From contig NZ_KB898654.1 in the NCBI RefSeq assembly GCF_000377665.1, positions 62,001 to 126,000 on the forward strand: DNA of 64,000 nucleotides. The letters are read 5' to 3'. The notes beneath the pieces are model-generated. The model was not told where the DNA came from and did no database searches. It worked only from the letters and a program-made list of their open reading frames with translations. This DNA is from Vreelandella zhanjiangensis DSM 21076 (GTDB lineage Bacteria; Pseudomonadota; Gammaproteobacteria; Pseudomonadales; Halomonadaceae). Positions within the stretch are counted from its first letter, which is position 1. The number at the start of each line of letters is the position of its first letter. A program made the translations under genes and the position numbers. This document shows, in pieces, positions 1 through 8,885 of this stretch.

Positions 1-657
1 GGGGTTACCGTTCAACTAGCCGTTTTATCGCTCCTGTTAGCCGTTGCGCTAGGCCTGTTGACCGCCACGGCCAAGATGTCGCGTAACTGGTTTTTACATC
101 GCACGGCCACGCTCTACACCACGCTCATTCGTGGTGTGCCTGACCTTGTGCTGATGATGCTGCTGTTTTACGGCGGCCAGATAGGCGTTAACGCCATTAG
201 CGACATTCTTTATTACGATTTTGAGATTGATCTTTATATCAATTTCAACGCCTTCGCCGCAGGCGTGCTGACCATCGGGTTTATTTTCGGTGCCTATATG
301 GGAGAAACCTTCCGCGGCGCCTTCATGGCAGTGGATAACGGACAGATAGAAGCAGGCAAAGCCTACGGCATGAGCAGCGGCCTGGTTTTCCGACGCATTC
401 GGTTTCCGCAGATGATGCGCCATGCCCTGCCTGGGCTTTCCAACAACTGGATGGTCCTGCTGAAAACCACCGCGCTTGTGTCGGTGATCGGCCTGACCGA
501 TATGGTTCGCGTGGCAGCAGAAGCCTCTCGCGCCACCCACGAGCCGTTTGTGTTTTTAATTCCTGTAGCGGTTGCCTACCTGTTGATTGCCAGCGTCTCC
601 GAGTGGATTTTTGCCCGGCTACAAAAGCGCTACGACATCGGCTTCGGGGAGCATTGA
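1..657 (+). CDS. Polar amino-acid ABC transporter permease, 5'-truncated by window edge
   Basis: Inner-membrane permease of a HisQ/ArtQ-type polar amino-acid importer. The reading frame is open from base 1, so the true start lies outside the window. Several hydrophobic segments are visible, and the permease loop EAGKAYGMSSGLVFRRI followed by P and a downstream LPG (about bases 345-435) is the EAA motif that docks on the ATPase. The stop is followed at once by the next permease (1 base gap), so the two are translated together as the usual QM heterodimer. The ATPase partner is not in the window and presumably lies upstream. The family is certain; the substrate (histidine, arginine, ornithine or similar) is not readable from sequence alone. 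Confidence 0.9.
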   Translation, partial: GVTVQLAVLSLLLAVALGLLTATAKMSRNWFLHRTATLYTTLIRGVPDLVLMMLLFYGGQIGVNAISDILYYDFEIDLYINFNAFAAGVLTIGFIFGAYMGETFRGAFMAVDNGQIEAGKAYGMSSGLVFRRIRFPQMMRHALPGLSNNWMVLLKTTALVSVIGLTDMVRVAAEASRATHEPFVFLIPVAVAYLLIASVSEWIFARLQKRYDIGFGEH

Positions 658-658
658 A

Positions 659-1390
659 ATGCCAGATATTTCCGCTTGGTTCAACGATCTTTTGTCCGGC
701 AATCTGATTTTTACGCCGACCACGCTGGGCTATTACTGGACAGGGCTTGTGACTACCTCACAGCTGGTGTTCCTGTCGTTGGTAATAGGGCTTGTAATGG
801 CGGTACCGCTTGCCATCATGCGCAGCTCGCGGCGTAAATGGATCAGCCTGCCGGTGTATGTGTACACCTACGTGTTTCGCGGCACGCCGCTGCTGATCCA
901 GCTATATATTATTTACTATGGCGTGGTGTTTTTTGACGGTATTCAGGAAAGCTTTTTCTGGCCGATTTTTCGCGAAGCGTTCTACCCCGCACTTATCGCC
1001 TTTACGCTCAATACCGCCGCCTACACGACCGAGATTTTCCGGGGCGCCATCAAGGCAACGTCCAAGGGCGAAATCGAAGCAGCGCGCGCTTACGGTATGT
1101 CTCAGGGGCTAATGATGCGGCGTATTATTATCCCCAGCGCCTTTCGCCGTGCCCTGCCCGCTTACGGCAATGAAGTAATTTTCATGCTGCACGCAAGCGC
1201 CATTGCCAGCGTAGTCACCCTGATGGACCTAACCGGTGCGGCCCGCTACGTCTATTCACGGTTTTATACGCCGTTTGAGCCATTCCTGTTCGTGGCATTG
1301 ATTTATCTTTGTCTTACGTTTGCCATCCTGTTCTTCTTTCGCTTTCTGGAAAAGAAATTGCTGGCTCATCTCAAGCCACAAACCCCTTGA
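659..1390 (+). CDS. Polar amino-acid ABC transporter permease, HisM-like
   Basis: Second permease of the importer, 243 residues. The ATG at 659 sits one base after the preceding permease stop, which fits translational coupling; longer upstream starts in the frame would overlap that gene extensively. The protein has about five hydrophobic segments, a conserved FRGTPLLIQLY stretch near residue 75 typical of HisM/GlnP permeases, and an EAA loop (EAARAYGMSQG then PSAFRRALP) near residue 140-165. It should pair with the first permease and with an ATPase outside the window, receiving substrate from the binding protein encoded 133 bp downstream. Confidence 0.92.
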   Translation: MPDISAWFNDLLSGNLIFTPTTLGYYWTGLVTTSQLVFLSLVIGLVMAVPLAIMRSSRRKWISLPVYVYTYVFRGTPLLIQLYIIYYGVVFFDGIQESFFWPIFREAFYPALIAFTLNTAAYTTEIFRGAIKATSKGEIEAARAYGMSQGLMMRRIIIPSAFRRALPAYGNEVIFMLHASAIASVVTLMDLTGAARYVYSRFYTPFEPFLFVALIYLCLTFAILFFFRFLEKKLLAHLKPQTP

Positions 1391-1522
1391 ACGATTAGGC
1401 TTAATGGCAAGCGTCAAACAAACGTTGGTTCACATAGCGCTTTTCTCTTTTCGCCAACCTCAACCTGGGTTACGTTAAAGAGGATCACCTTGTGTGAACC
1501 TGTTTTACAACGGAGTTTAATA

Positions 1523-2293
1523 ATGAAAAAACTGCTATCGGTTTCCTTGATCGGTTTGGCTGTGGCTGCGGCCTCCTCTGCACAGGCACGCGATTACGAT
1601 CACGTACGCATCGGCGTTGATGTTCCCTACGTTCCGATGGAATACCGCACCCCTGAAGGCGACCTGACCGGTTTCGATATTGACCTGGGCAACGCCATGT
1701 GTGAAGAAATCGGCGTTACCTGTGAATGGATCGAGCAGGAGTGGGACGGTATTATTCCGGGCCTTCTGTCACGCAACTATGATGCCGTCATGTCGTCCAT
1801 GACGATCAACGATGAGCGTCGTCAGCAGGTGCTGTTCTCCGACCCCTACATCACCATGCCGTCTGCCTGGTTTGCGCCAAGCAATCTGGATATCTCAGAA
1901 GCCAACGAAGAAACCCTTGAAGGGCTAACCATTGGTGTTCAGCGCGGTACGCTTCAGGACAACTACGTCACCGATAACTACAGCAGCGTCGCCGATATCA
2001 GCCGTTACTCCACTGCCGATGATATGGTGCTCGATCTAGACGCCCAGCGCCTGGATATCGTGTTCCTCGACTTCCCGATCGGCCAGTCCACCCTGGTTGA
2101 AAATGAAGACGGCGACTACACCATCGTGGGCGAACAAATCTCCGAGCCTAAAGAGTACTTTGGCGACGGCTTTGGTATCGCCTTTCGCCAGCGTGATGAA
2201 GCGCTTGCCGAGAAATTCAACGAAGCGCTCGCTACTCTGAAAGAAGATGGTACCTACGACGAAATCCACGCCCGCTACTTCGGCGAAGAGTAA
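1523..2293 (+). CDS. Periplasmic amino-acid-binding protein of the ABC importer
   Basis: A 256-residue solute-binding protein, family 3 (PF00497), HisJ/ArgT-like. The chosen ATG follows a CGGAG ribosome site and starts a clear signal peptide (MKKLLSVSLIGLAVA, cleavage after AQA near residue 22). The mature protein begins with the expected IGVDVPYVPMEY and has GFDIDLGNAMCEEIG, the two-lobe signature. A GTG-started extension at 1490 would put residues before the signal peptide and is rejected. It delivers a basic or polar amino acid to the two permeases just upstream. A strong hairpin follows the stop, so the operon ends here. Confidence 0.9.
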   Translation: MKKLLSVSLIGLAVAAASSAQARDYDHVRIGVDVPYVPMEYRTPEGDLTGFDIDLGNAMCEEIGVTCEWIEQEWDGIIPGLLSRNYDAVMSSMTINDERRQQVLFSDPYITMPSAWFAPSNLDISEANEETLEGLTIGVQRGTLQDNYVTDNYSSVADISRYSTADDMVLDLDAQRLDIVFLDFPIGQSTLVENEDGDYTIVGEQISEPKEYFGDGFGIAFRQRDEALAEKFNEALATLKEDGTYDEIHARYFGEE

Positions 2294-2299
2294 TCGTCT

Positions 2300-2328
2300 C
2301 TCCTCCCCGGTTTATGCCGGGGAGGAGT
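2300..2328 (+). terminator. Hairpin ending the ABC importer operon
   Basis: Perfect 11-bp stem: CTCCTCCCCGG pairs with CCGGGGAGGAG across a six-base loop, starting 7 bases after the binding-protein stop. Only a short T-poor tail (TTCTCGC) follows, so it could also act as an mRNA 3'-end stabiliser. Confidence 0.7.
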
Positions 2329-2552
2329 TCTCGCGCTACCCCTTCTGCACTACTTTCTCGCTCACTCCCCATTACTTTTTCGTTACGTATTCACTGCTTT
2401 CTCTAGATGCCATTCCTGGGTATTTTCTGACCTTTAAGCCTTTCCCCGCCCCCGGCGCTGCCTCGAATTGCTGCCAAGATGAGCAAATTCAGTGAACTAG
2501 CCGTGCTACTATCAGTCTCTCAAAGCAAGCTAGTGACCGACAGGGAGGTTTT

Positions 2553-3338
2553 ATGGCTAATGCATCGTCACCGTTACGACCCTCTTCCCATTGGACGGGT
2601 TGGGGCCAGTGGCTCGCGTTGATCACCATGACGGTGGATCATCTTACCCGCTACGTACTTCCTTGGGATTTAAGCTGGGCAGGTTCTTCCATTGGTCGAA
2701 TCGCTTTTCCGCTATTTGCCGCTATGGTGGCCTGGCATGGGCTTTTCAATACGCGTAATCCATTACGCTACTCGCGGCGTATTCTTATTATCGGCCTGGT
2801 GGCGCAAGTGCCTTACATGCTGATGCCACGTGCCTCTGATGCGCTGATTCTTAATGTCTGCTTTACTCTGGCAAGCGGCCTGGCTCTGGGCACACTGGTA
2901 CGCCAGGGCTGGCAGCATTACCAGCAGCAAACCCTGGGGTTTGGCTGGCTTCTGTTAGGCGCGGCGGTAGGCGTTACGCTTTGGTATCTGCTCGGCTTCT
3001 GGGTGGAGTATGGTCACAACGGTCTGCTGCTGATTCCTCTGCTCATGTTTGCCATGCACGCGCTAAGTCAGGCAGGGCCTCATTTTCAGTCACGCCTGTG
3101 GGCGGGCCTGGCGGCCTTTCCGGTACTCTGGATTGCCGGGCAGATGAACGCCTCGGACATGGCTAAATCCTTCACGGTGGCTACCTGCTTGGTTGTGCTG
3201 ATACTCGCCGCAGGCGCTGCCCGGCGAATTGCGCCCGTACAGCTTGCCATGCCGCGTAGGCTTTGGCTTGCCTGGTACCCTGGGCATTTCATGCTAATTG
3301 CGCTGTGGCTGCTGCTCAGTGGTCAACTCGCCATTTAA
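2553..3338 (+). CDS. TraX-family membrane protein
   Basis: A 261-residue, strongly hydrophobic protein of the TraX family (PF05857), named after the F-plasmid protein needed for N-acetylation of pilin. The start is supported by GGGAGG a few bases upstream. Features include TMTVDHLTRYV near residue 28, then RIAFPLFAAMVAWH, the paired charged-polar signature at the start of this family, and about seven to eight membrane segments. No conjugation genes are nearby, so this is a chromosomal stand-alone member, and acetylation of pilin should not be assumed. Its stop overlaps the converging GGDEF gene by four bases. Confidence 0.8.
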   Translation: MANASSPLRPSSHWTGWGQWLALITMTVDHLTRYVLPWDLSWAGSSIGRIAFPLFAAMVAWHGLFNTRNPLRYSRRILIIGLVAQVPYMLMPRASDALILNVCFTLASGLALGTLVRQGWQHYQQQTLGFGWLLLGAAVGVTLWYLLGFWVEYGHNGLLLIPLLMFAMHALSQAGPHFQSRLWAGLAAFPVLWIAGQMNASDMAKSFTVATCLVVLILAAGAARRIAPVQLAMPRRLWLAWYPGHFMLIALWLLLSGQLAI

Positions 3339-4951
3339 ACGTCTTGCTGAGCAGGGCCGGGCTGCGTAAAGTTTTGTTTAACGGCTTTACGCATCCACGG
3401 CTGGTAGCGTTTCACCTGATTGCGTCCTTCGGCTTTTGCCTGATACATGGCAATATCAGCCTGCTTTAACATTTCAGAAGCATCGCAATGCTCTGTTTCA
3501 AAGTAGGTGTAGCCTATGCTAGGTGTTACTTTCAGCCAATGGTTTTCCAAGCGATAGGCGCCTGCAAGGACCTGTTCTAACCGCTGCATAAAATCCTGAA
3601 CCTGCTGTTCGGCTATTGAGCTATTGGCTGTCTCGAACAGTGCTAGCAGTACAAATTCATCACCACTCAAACGCGCGGCCATACCCGTTTCACCTTTGCA
3701 ATGCTCCAACCGGCGAGCCACCTGTATTAACAAGTCATCTCCCGCAGCATGCCCCAAGCTATCATTAATCAGTTTGAAGCGATCCATATCCAAAAACACA
3801 ATAAGCCCGGTCTTCGGCAATTTTTCATCGCTCAAACGGTTCAAGCAATCAATAAACAGTCGGCGATTAGGAAGATCCGTCAGCGCATCGTAATAAGCCT
3901 GCCGATAAATTATCGCTTCAGAGCGCTTTTGCTCGGTGAAATCTTCAATAATCGCAATACCGCCGATCTTATGATCACTTGCCGTACGCACCGCGTTGAA
4001 AAACGATCGCAGCGGCGTTCCCTGGTCATGGCGAGGTAGGTAAAAGGTACCCTCGTAATACCCCATGCCTTTTTCCAGGGCGTCAGCCACCGCTTGTGCT
4101 ACCTTCTGGTCTGCACGGTGATCCAGCATGCAGTACCCAATCAATTGATCGCGTGTACCACCCAATATTTCCAGCAACTTGTCATTACAGTTGGTAATCA
4201 CACCTTGCGAATCAAAGTGCAGAACTCCCAGCGGGGAATGTAAATAAATAGATTGATAACGATCTTCGCTCTCTTGAAGCAGGGCTTCTCTAGAGGCCAT
4301 CTCCAAACGTAGTGCAATGTTATCGTGGATAATGTGGCTAAGCCTACGGCTGGTGACCAGCATCAGGCCCATGAAAAGCAGCAACAGCAAGCACATTTGT
4401 GACGACAGCTGCCCGCCATAAAGCAAGAACTGAATGGGTAATGGCAACAAGACAGGCAACACAAAAAGGATAGCCACCCACCATACCGATGACAGTGTTG
4501 TCACACCGCCAGCGGCAATCCCCCCCATCACAATAGTGAGCATAGTTGTTTGTTTGGAATATTCTGGGCTAAAAAACAGAATCGCGGCAGCCCCCCACAC
4601 ACAGCCAGCTAGAAATGCGCCTTGGGAAAACCGCAGCAACCAATGGGGATGCTTTTGATCACTGGCCGACGCATGATGATAACGATAAGCCAACCTCAAA
4701 CGTAACATCGAAACCAGTGTTAAGGCAGCCAACCAGCCCATCAATAATAGCGCACTGACAAATGTCCACAGTGCCGCTACCAACAGGCCACCTGCAAATA
4801 CGCTGGTCAGCACTGGCTGCCATAGCTTTTCATAGAGCAGGCAGACTTTTTCTACCTGTAAACGGCAAGCCGCTTTTTGATGAGCGTACGGATGACCACC
4901 AAGCCTGAATAGCTTGGTGCTCACCCTTGCAAGAGGCGGCATAACTGACAT
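3335..4951 (-). CDS. Membrane-anchored PAS-GGDEF protein, probable diguanylate cyclase
   Basis: A 538-residue protein with three parts: five or six hydrophobic segments (about residues 45-200), a PAS domain (about 230-345), and a GGDEF domain (about 350-515) beginning near ALTDLPNRR. The active-site motif is SGDEF near residue 430, an accepted variant, so c-di-GMP synthesis is plausible. The product-inhibition I-site (RxxD five residues before the motif) is absent: the aligned residues are GETG. A second ATG at 4942 has a better-spaced AGGA and could be the real start. Lone regulator-type gene; no linked phosphodiesterase is seen. Confidence 0.88.
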   Translation of the reverse strand: MSVMPPLARVSTKLFRLGGHPYAHQKAACRLQVEKVCLLYEKLWQPVLTSVFAGGLLVAALWTFVSALLLMGWLAALTLVSMLRLRLAYRYHHASASDQKHPHWLLRFSQGAFLAGCVWGAAAILFFSPEYSKQTTMLTIVMGGIAAGGVTTLSSVWWVAILFVLPVLLPLPIQFLLYGGQLSSQMCLLLLLFMGLMLVTSRRLSHIIHDNIALRLEMASREALLQESEDRYQSIYLHSPLGVLHFDSQGVITNCNDKLLEILGGTRDQLIGYCMLDHRADQKVAQAVADALEKGMGYYEGTFYLPRHDQGTPLRSFFNAVRTASDHKIGGIAIIEDFTEQKRSEAIIYRQAYYDALTDLPNRRLFIDCLNRLSDEKLPKTGLIVFLDMDRFKLINDSLGHAAGDDLLIQVARRLEHCKGETGMAARLSGDEFVLLALFETANSSIAEQQVQDFMQRLEQVLAGAYRLENHWLKVTPSIGYTYFETEHCDASEMLKQADIAMYQAKAEGRNQVKRYQPWMRKAVKQNFTQPGPAQQDV

Positions 4952-5090
4952 CCTGATTGTTAGTCTTATCTTCTATAATCGGCAGATATGCATATTTATT
5001 AAATTAATAGTTAGAATACTAAGGACACGAACCCTCTGCGCTAGCTCCTGGCGTGCAGCAACAAGAAAAAATTCTCATGCGGTGCTGGCA

Positions 5091-6212
5091 TTACAGCGAC
5101 GATTCAAAACTCCACTCAACCGGCGGAGCATCTGGCAGTAATGCCTGGCAGGCGCGGACTTTTTCCAAAAGCTCCGTATGGGTGGCAGCAACTACGTTAA
5201 CGTGGGCCAGCTTGCGTCCTGCGCGCTCGGCTTTGTCGTAACGGTGCAGGTGGGTATTGGCAAGTTTGAGCATGGCCACGTTGTCGCCTTCCTGGCCGAT
5301 CACATTGACCATGCAGGTAGGCGCAATGGCCGCGGTGCTGCCCAGCGGCAATCCCTGAATCGCACGAAGGTGGTTCTCAAACTGGCTAGTGACCGCGCCA
5401 TCCATCGTCCAGTGGCCGGAGTTATGCACCCGCGGCGCCATCTCGTTGGCCAGCAGGCTGCCATCGCGGGTCTGAAACAGCTCAAGCGCCAGCACGCCCA
5501 CGTAATCCAGCTCGTCCAGCAAGGTGCGAATATACGTATCCGCGGTTTGCTGAACCTGAACGTCCAGGTCCGGCAGCGGCGCCACCGAGTAACGCAGAAT
5601 GCCGCCCACATGCTGGTTCTCTGCCATGGGGTAGAACACCACTTCGCCATCGCGGCCGCGCACGGCAATCATCGACACTTCACGAACAAAATCGACAAAT
5701 GCTTCAACGATCAGCTGCGCATGGCCGATGCTCTGCCACGCCTCAGCCGCCTCTTCAGGGTTTTTTAACACCGCCTGGCCTTTACCGTCGTAGCCTTCAG
5801 TGACGGATTTTGCTACCACCGGGCAGCCAAGCTCCCGGGCGGCCGCTTCAAGCTGCTCGGCACTTTCAACGACGCGATAAGCGGGCGTCGGAATATTCAA
5901 CCGATCAAACAGGGCCTTCTCTTCCACCCGGTTCTGACAAACCTCGATCGCCCGGCTGCTGGGGTAAACCGGCTTATGTTTTTCGATCTCCTGCACAAGC
6001 GACACCGGCAGGTGCTCGAATTCATAGGTGACCACATCCACCTTGGCGAGAAACTCCGCCAAATGCTGGTTATCCGGATCAACGATAACCTCGCCAATGC
6101 CAGCGCTGGGATTACCCGTGGTATCCAAGAAGGTAAACCGGTTGCCCAGCGGATAACCGGCGAGCGCCAGCATGCGGCCTAGCTGGCCTGCGCCTAAAAC
6201 GCCAATGTTCAT
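5091..6212 (-). CDS. purK: N5-carboxyaminoimidazole ribonucleotide synthase
   Basis: PurK, 373 residues, an ATP-grasp enzyme that carboxylates aminoimidazole ribonucleotide with bicarbonate and ATP in de novo purine synthesis. The N-terminus IGVLGAGQLGRML is the hallmark of PurK, the central part holds SVTEGYDGKGQ and EAFVDFVREVS, and EMAPRVHNSGHWT near residue 270 is the conserved metal-binding end of the ATP-grasp core. AAGGAGA precedes the start. It lies 11 bp after purE on the same strand, the normal two-gene operon, and would feed its product straight to PurE. Confidence 0.97.
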   Translation of the reverse strand: MNIGVLGAGQLGRMLALAGYPLGNRFTFLDTTGNPSAGIGEVIVDPDNQHLAEFLAKVDVVTYEFEHLPVSLVQEIEKHKPVYPSSRAIEVCQNRVEEKALFDRLNIPTPAYRVVESAEQLEAAARELGCPVVAKSVTEGYDGKGQAVLKNPEEAAEAWQSIGHAQLIVEAFVDFVREVSMIAVRGRDGEVVFYPMAENQHVGGILRYSVAPLPDLDVQVQQTADTYIRTLLDELDYVGVLALELFQTRDGSLLANEMAPRVHNSGHWTMDGAVTSQFENHLRAIQGLPLGSTAAIAPTCMVNVIGQEGDNVAMLKLANTHLHRYDKAERAGRKLAHVNVVAATHTELLEKVRACQALLPDAPPVEWSFESSL

Positions 6213-6223
6213 CGGGTGTCTCC

Positions 6224-6739
6224 TTATTCTGCATCCGGCGCAGGGCGCGGGTCCGGATTATCCAGCACCAGCTGGGTCTGCTCGGCGCGGAAGGCATCGA
6301 CGGCATCACGTACCGCACTGTCCTGCAGGCCCACAATCTGAGCGGCCAGCAGGCCCGCATTGGTCGCGCCCGCTTTACCGATCGCCAGCGTACCTACCGC
6401 AATGCCACCCGGCATCTGGGCAATCGATAGCAGTGAATCAAGCCCCTTTAACGCTTTAGACTCAACCGGCACGCCCAGCACCGGCAGCGGCGTTTGTGAG
6501 GCGACCATACCCGGCAGGTGGGCAGCGCCCCCGGCACCAGCCACAATCACCTGTAGGCCACGCTCAGCGGCGCTTTTAGCATAGTCAAACAGCAGGTCGG
6601 GCGTTCGGTGGGCGGATACCACGCGCGTTTCATAGGCAACGCCTAAGCGCTCCAACATCGTGACCGCATGCTCCATCACCGGCCAATCGGATTTGGACCC
6701 CATGATGACGCCCACTTTGGGTGCGCTATTCGACGACAT
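6224..6739 (-). CDS. purE: N5-carboxyaminoimidazole ribonucleotide mutase
   Basis: PurE, 171 residues, the class I mutase that moves the carboxyl group from N5 to C4 of the imidazole in purine synthesis. Visible signatures are [10 protein letters not shown] at the start, VVSAHRTPD near residue 42, and [15 protein letters not shown] near residue 68, which form the substrate pocket with the catalytic histidine. GGGGAG precedes the start. First gene of the purEK pair; no clear PurR-type operator was recognised upstream. Confidence 0.97.
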   Translation of the reverse strand: MSSNSAPKVGVIMGSKSDWPVMEHAVTMLERLGVAYETRVVSAHRTPDLLFDYAKSAAERGLQVIVAGAGGAAHLPGMVASQTPLPVLGVPVESKALKGLDSLLSIAQMPGGIAVGTLAIGKAGATNAGLLAAQIVGLQDSAVRDAVDAFRAEQTQLVLDNPDPRPAPDAE

Positions 6740-6951
6740 GCCATTTCTCCCCGGCCAGTGGCCTTATAAAAAATGATAAAAGTGCCGCACGCCGGAAGCT
6801 GCAGCGCACGCTAAAATGAGGCGCATAGTTTACCAGAGCTGGGGCGCAAGCGGGTGTTCACAAATGTCGCGAAATTTTCATCAAATTAAATATTGAAAAG
6901 CACCTGCGTTGGCGGCATTGTGTATTCGTCATTTCAGACTTATGGAGTCAC

Positions 6952-7224
6952 ATGAGTACGGCATACTCGACTGCTCACGCAGAAACGCTGGATCCTCCGC
7001 GAAGCAGCCCTGACCTCGATGTCAGGGAATTAGAAAAACGCACGCGCCTTATGCGCATTATCACGCGTTTGATTGCAGTATCAGATCTAGGAAGTCGGGA
7101 GATTGCCCGCCAGGCAGGCCTTCCCGTACAGAAGATTAGCGATTTGCTCGCCGGCAGGCTTGAGCACCTGAACATTGACGAACTCAATGTTCTGCGCCGC
7201 ACACTAGAACTGGAGGCGCCATAG
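6952..7224 (+). CDS. Small XRE-type helix-turn-helix protein
   Basis: A 90-residue protein whose second half (about 38-85) reads as a lambda-repressor-like helix-turn-helix: LGSREIARQAGLPVQKISDLLAG followed by LNIDELNVLRRTLE. This resembles the small antitoxin-like regulators of the HTH_37 type. TGGAG precedes the ATG. No toxin-like partner is adjacent (upstream is purE on the other strand; downstream is a terminator), so it is a solitary gene and its target is unknown. Confidence 0.65.
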   Translation: MSTAYSTAHAETLDPPRSSPDLDVRELEKRTRLMRIITRLIAVSDLGSREIARQAGLPVQKISDLLAGRLEHLNIDELNVLRRTLELEAP

Positions 7225-7252
7225 CAGCAGCCCTCCCATCACCAAATCGACA

Positions 7253-7281
7253 AACGCCTCGCAAATGCGAGGCGTTTTTTA
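7253..7281 (+). terminator. Rho-independent terminator after the small HTH gene
   Basis: Perfect 11-bp stem (AACGCCTCGCA pairing with TGCGAGGCGTT) with a two-base loop, followed by a run of T. Classic intrinsic terminator on the + strand. Confidence 0.9.
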
Positions 7282-7305
7282 TGGCATCAATTAACAGCTA
7301 ACCAG

Positions 7306-7485
7306 CTAGTCTTCGCGCTGCTCAAACGCTTCGGCGGCCTGAATCGCTTCTTTCTCAGAGGTATGTTCAGAAACCACCACCTCATTTTCCGGCTGGGATA
7401 CGTCCACAACTTGCCAGCCAGTAATGGTTTCTTTCAGATCAGAGACATCAAACACCGGGTCGATACGGGCTTGTCGGGTAGACAT
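7306..7485 (-). CDS. Small acidic protein, paralogue of the protein at 30853
   Basis: A 59-residue protein that is easily missed. The ATG at 7485 has an excellent AAGGAGAG upstream and the frame runs to TAG at 7306. It contains GWQVVDVSQPE, then EKEAIQAAEAFEQ. The same pattern, WRVIDV then PEAIEAARLYE, and the same start (R-I/V-D/E-P-V), occurs in the 83-residue protein encoded at 30853-31104, so two members of one family sit in this window. Function unknown; the acidic character suits a halophile's cytosol. The conserved ribosome site and the paralogue make it a real gene. Confidence 0.75.
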   Translation of the reverse strand: MSTRQARIDPVFDVSDLKETITGWQVVDVSQPENEVVVSEHTSEKEAIQAAEAFEQRED

Positions 7486-7594
7486 TCTACTCTCCTTGGA
7501 TTTACGACAATTGACGTATTACCAGCGTAGAAGACAAAACCGTCGAGGGAAAAGACGTGGGGCCGCTTTTGATTAATGGCAAAACCAGGCCTAC

Positions 7595-8821
7595 CTATAA
7601 CGTCGATATCAAGAGACCGCCCAACGCAATCACTATAACCACCGCCCAGGCGGGAAGTTTCCACACCGTCAGCAGCAAAAAGCCTGTCAGTGCCAAGGCA
7701 AATTCATACGGCCCGATAATCGCGCTGGTCCATACCGGCTGATAGAGCGCCGCCGCCAGAATCCCGACCACCGCGGCATTGGCGCCGCGCATTAGTGCCT
7801 GAGCACTGCCCCACTGGCGAAAGCGATTCCAAAACGGCAGTACGCCGACCAGCAATAAAAAGCCCGGCACAAAAATTGCCAGCAGGGCCAATAGCGCCCC
7901 CGCCAGCCCGTTAACCCCTGGCAGCAGCGCACCTAAATAAGCCGCAAAGGTAAATAGCGGCCCAGGAACGGCCTGCGCTGCCCCGTAACCGGTTAAAAAC
8001 GCATCCGGCGTTACCCAGCCCGACTGCACCACCTCAGCTTCCAGAAGCGGCAGTACCACATGCCCACCGCCAAATACCAGCGCGCCCGAACGGTAGAACG
8101 CATCGAGAATATCCAGCCATACGCCACTTCCCGCAAATAGCGGCAGCACAATCAAAAGCCCAGCAAATAATATCAGTGCGACAACGCCTGCTTGGCGCGA
8201 GACGGAAAAGTGGAGCCGTTCCTGTGTCGGCATCGACACTTCACGGCAGAGTATTAAACCCGTTAATCCGCCTGCCACGATGGCACTAACCTGTCCCATC
8301 GGCCCGCTTAAGAAGACCACGGTAAACACCGCCAGTAGCGCAATGCCTGTACGCGTTTTATCCGGGCACAGGTTACGTGCCATGCCCCACACAGCGTGGG
8401 CCACAATCGCCACCGCGACGATCTTCAAGCCGTGAATAAGGCCGCTGGCAATAGGGCCATCCAACACCGCTGCGCCCAACGCAAACAGCACCAGCACAAC
8501 GGCCGAAGGCAGTGTAAAGGCAAGCCACGCAGCCGCCGCCCCGCAAGGCCCCGCGCGCATTAACCCCAGGGCAAAACCTACCTGGCTGCTAGCCGGGCCC
8601 GGCAAGAACTGACAGAGCGCGACCAGATCCGCATAGGCCGCTTCAGAAAGCCATCGACGGCGCTCCACAAACTCGGTACGAAAGTAGCCCAGATGCGCCA
8701 CCGGCCCGCCAAAGGAGGTCAGGCCAAGCCATAGAAAAACCCTGAAGACTTCGCTGATGTGGGCACGGGCGGCCAATTGTTGCGTCACAGCACCGGTTCC
8801 TTGAAAGAAAATGCCGAGCAT
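7595..8821 (-). CDS. chrA: Chromate transporter ChrA, full-length two-domain form
   Basis: A 408-residue CHR-family protein (PF02417, two copies), which in known members expels chromate from the cytoplasm. Each half has its signature: WLGLTSFGGPVAHLGYFR then FLPGPASSQVGFALG in the first, and GALVFGGGHVVLPLLEAE then GYGAAQAVPGPLFTFAAYLG in the second. About ten hydrophobic segments are present. The ATG at 8821 is preferred over a TTG at 8893 because the added residues lie in repeat-flanking sequence and are not family-like. No chrB regulator is next to it; a block of structured repeats begins about 65 bp upstream. Confidence 0.9.
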   Translation of the reverse strand: MLGIFFQGTGAVTQQLAARAHISEVFRVFLWLGLTSFGGPVAHLGYFRTEFVERRRWLSEAAYADLVALCQFLPGPASSQVGFALGLMRAGPCGAAAAWLAFTLPSAVVLVLFALGAAVLDGPIASGLIHGLKIVAVAIVAHAVWGMARNLCPDKTRTGIALLAVFTVVFLSGPMGQVSAIVAGGLTGLILCREVSMPTQERLHFSVSRQAGVVALILFAGLLIVLPLFAGSGVWLDILDAFYRSGALVFGGGHVVLPLLEAEVVQSGWVTPDAFLTGYGAAQAVPGPLFTFAAYLGALLPGVNGLAGALLALLAIFVPGFLLLVGVLPFWNRFRQWGSAQALMRGANAAVVGILAAALYQPVWTSAIIGPYEFALALTGFLLLTVWKLPAWAVVIVIALGGLLISTL

Positions 8822-8885
8822 AAACGTCACGTTTGACACGGGGATGACAATGAATGAATAAAAGAAACAACGCTCAAGTTGAGCA

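Noticed and set aside
1490..1522. Upstream start for the ABC binding protein
   Set aside because: It would place 11 residues before the signal peptide; the ATG at 1523 has a ribosome site and a normal signal sequence.
5178..5768. Open frame of 196 codons opposite purK
   Set aside because: Shadow of purK; composition is histidine-, glutamine- and arginine-rich as expected for antisense frames in GC-rich genes.
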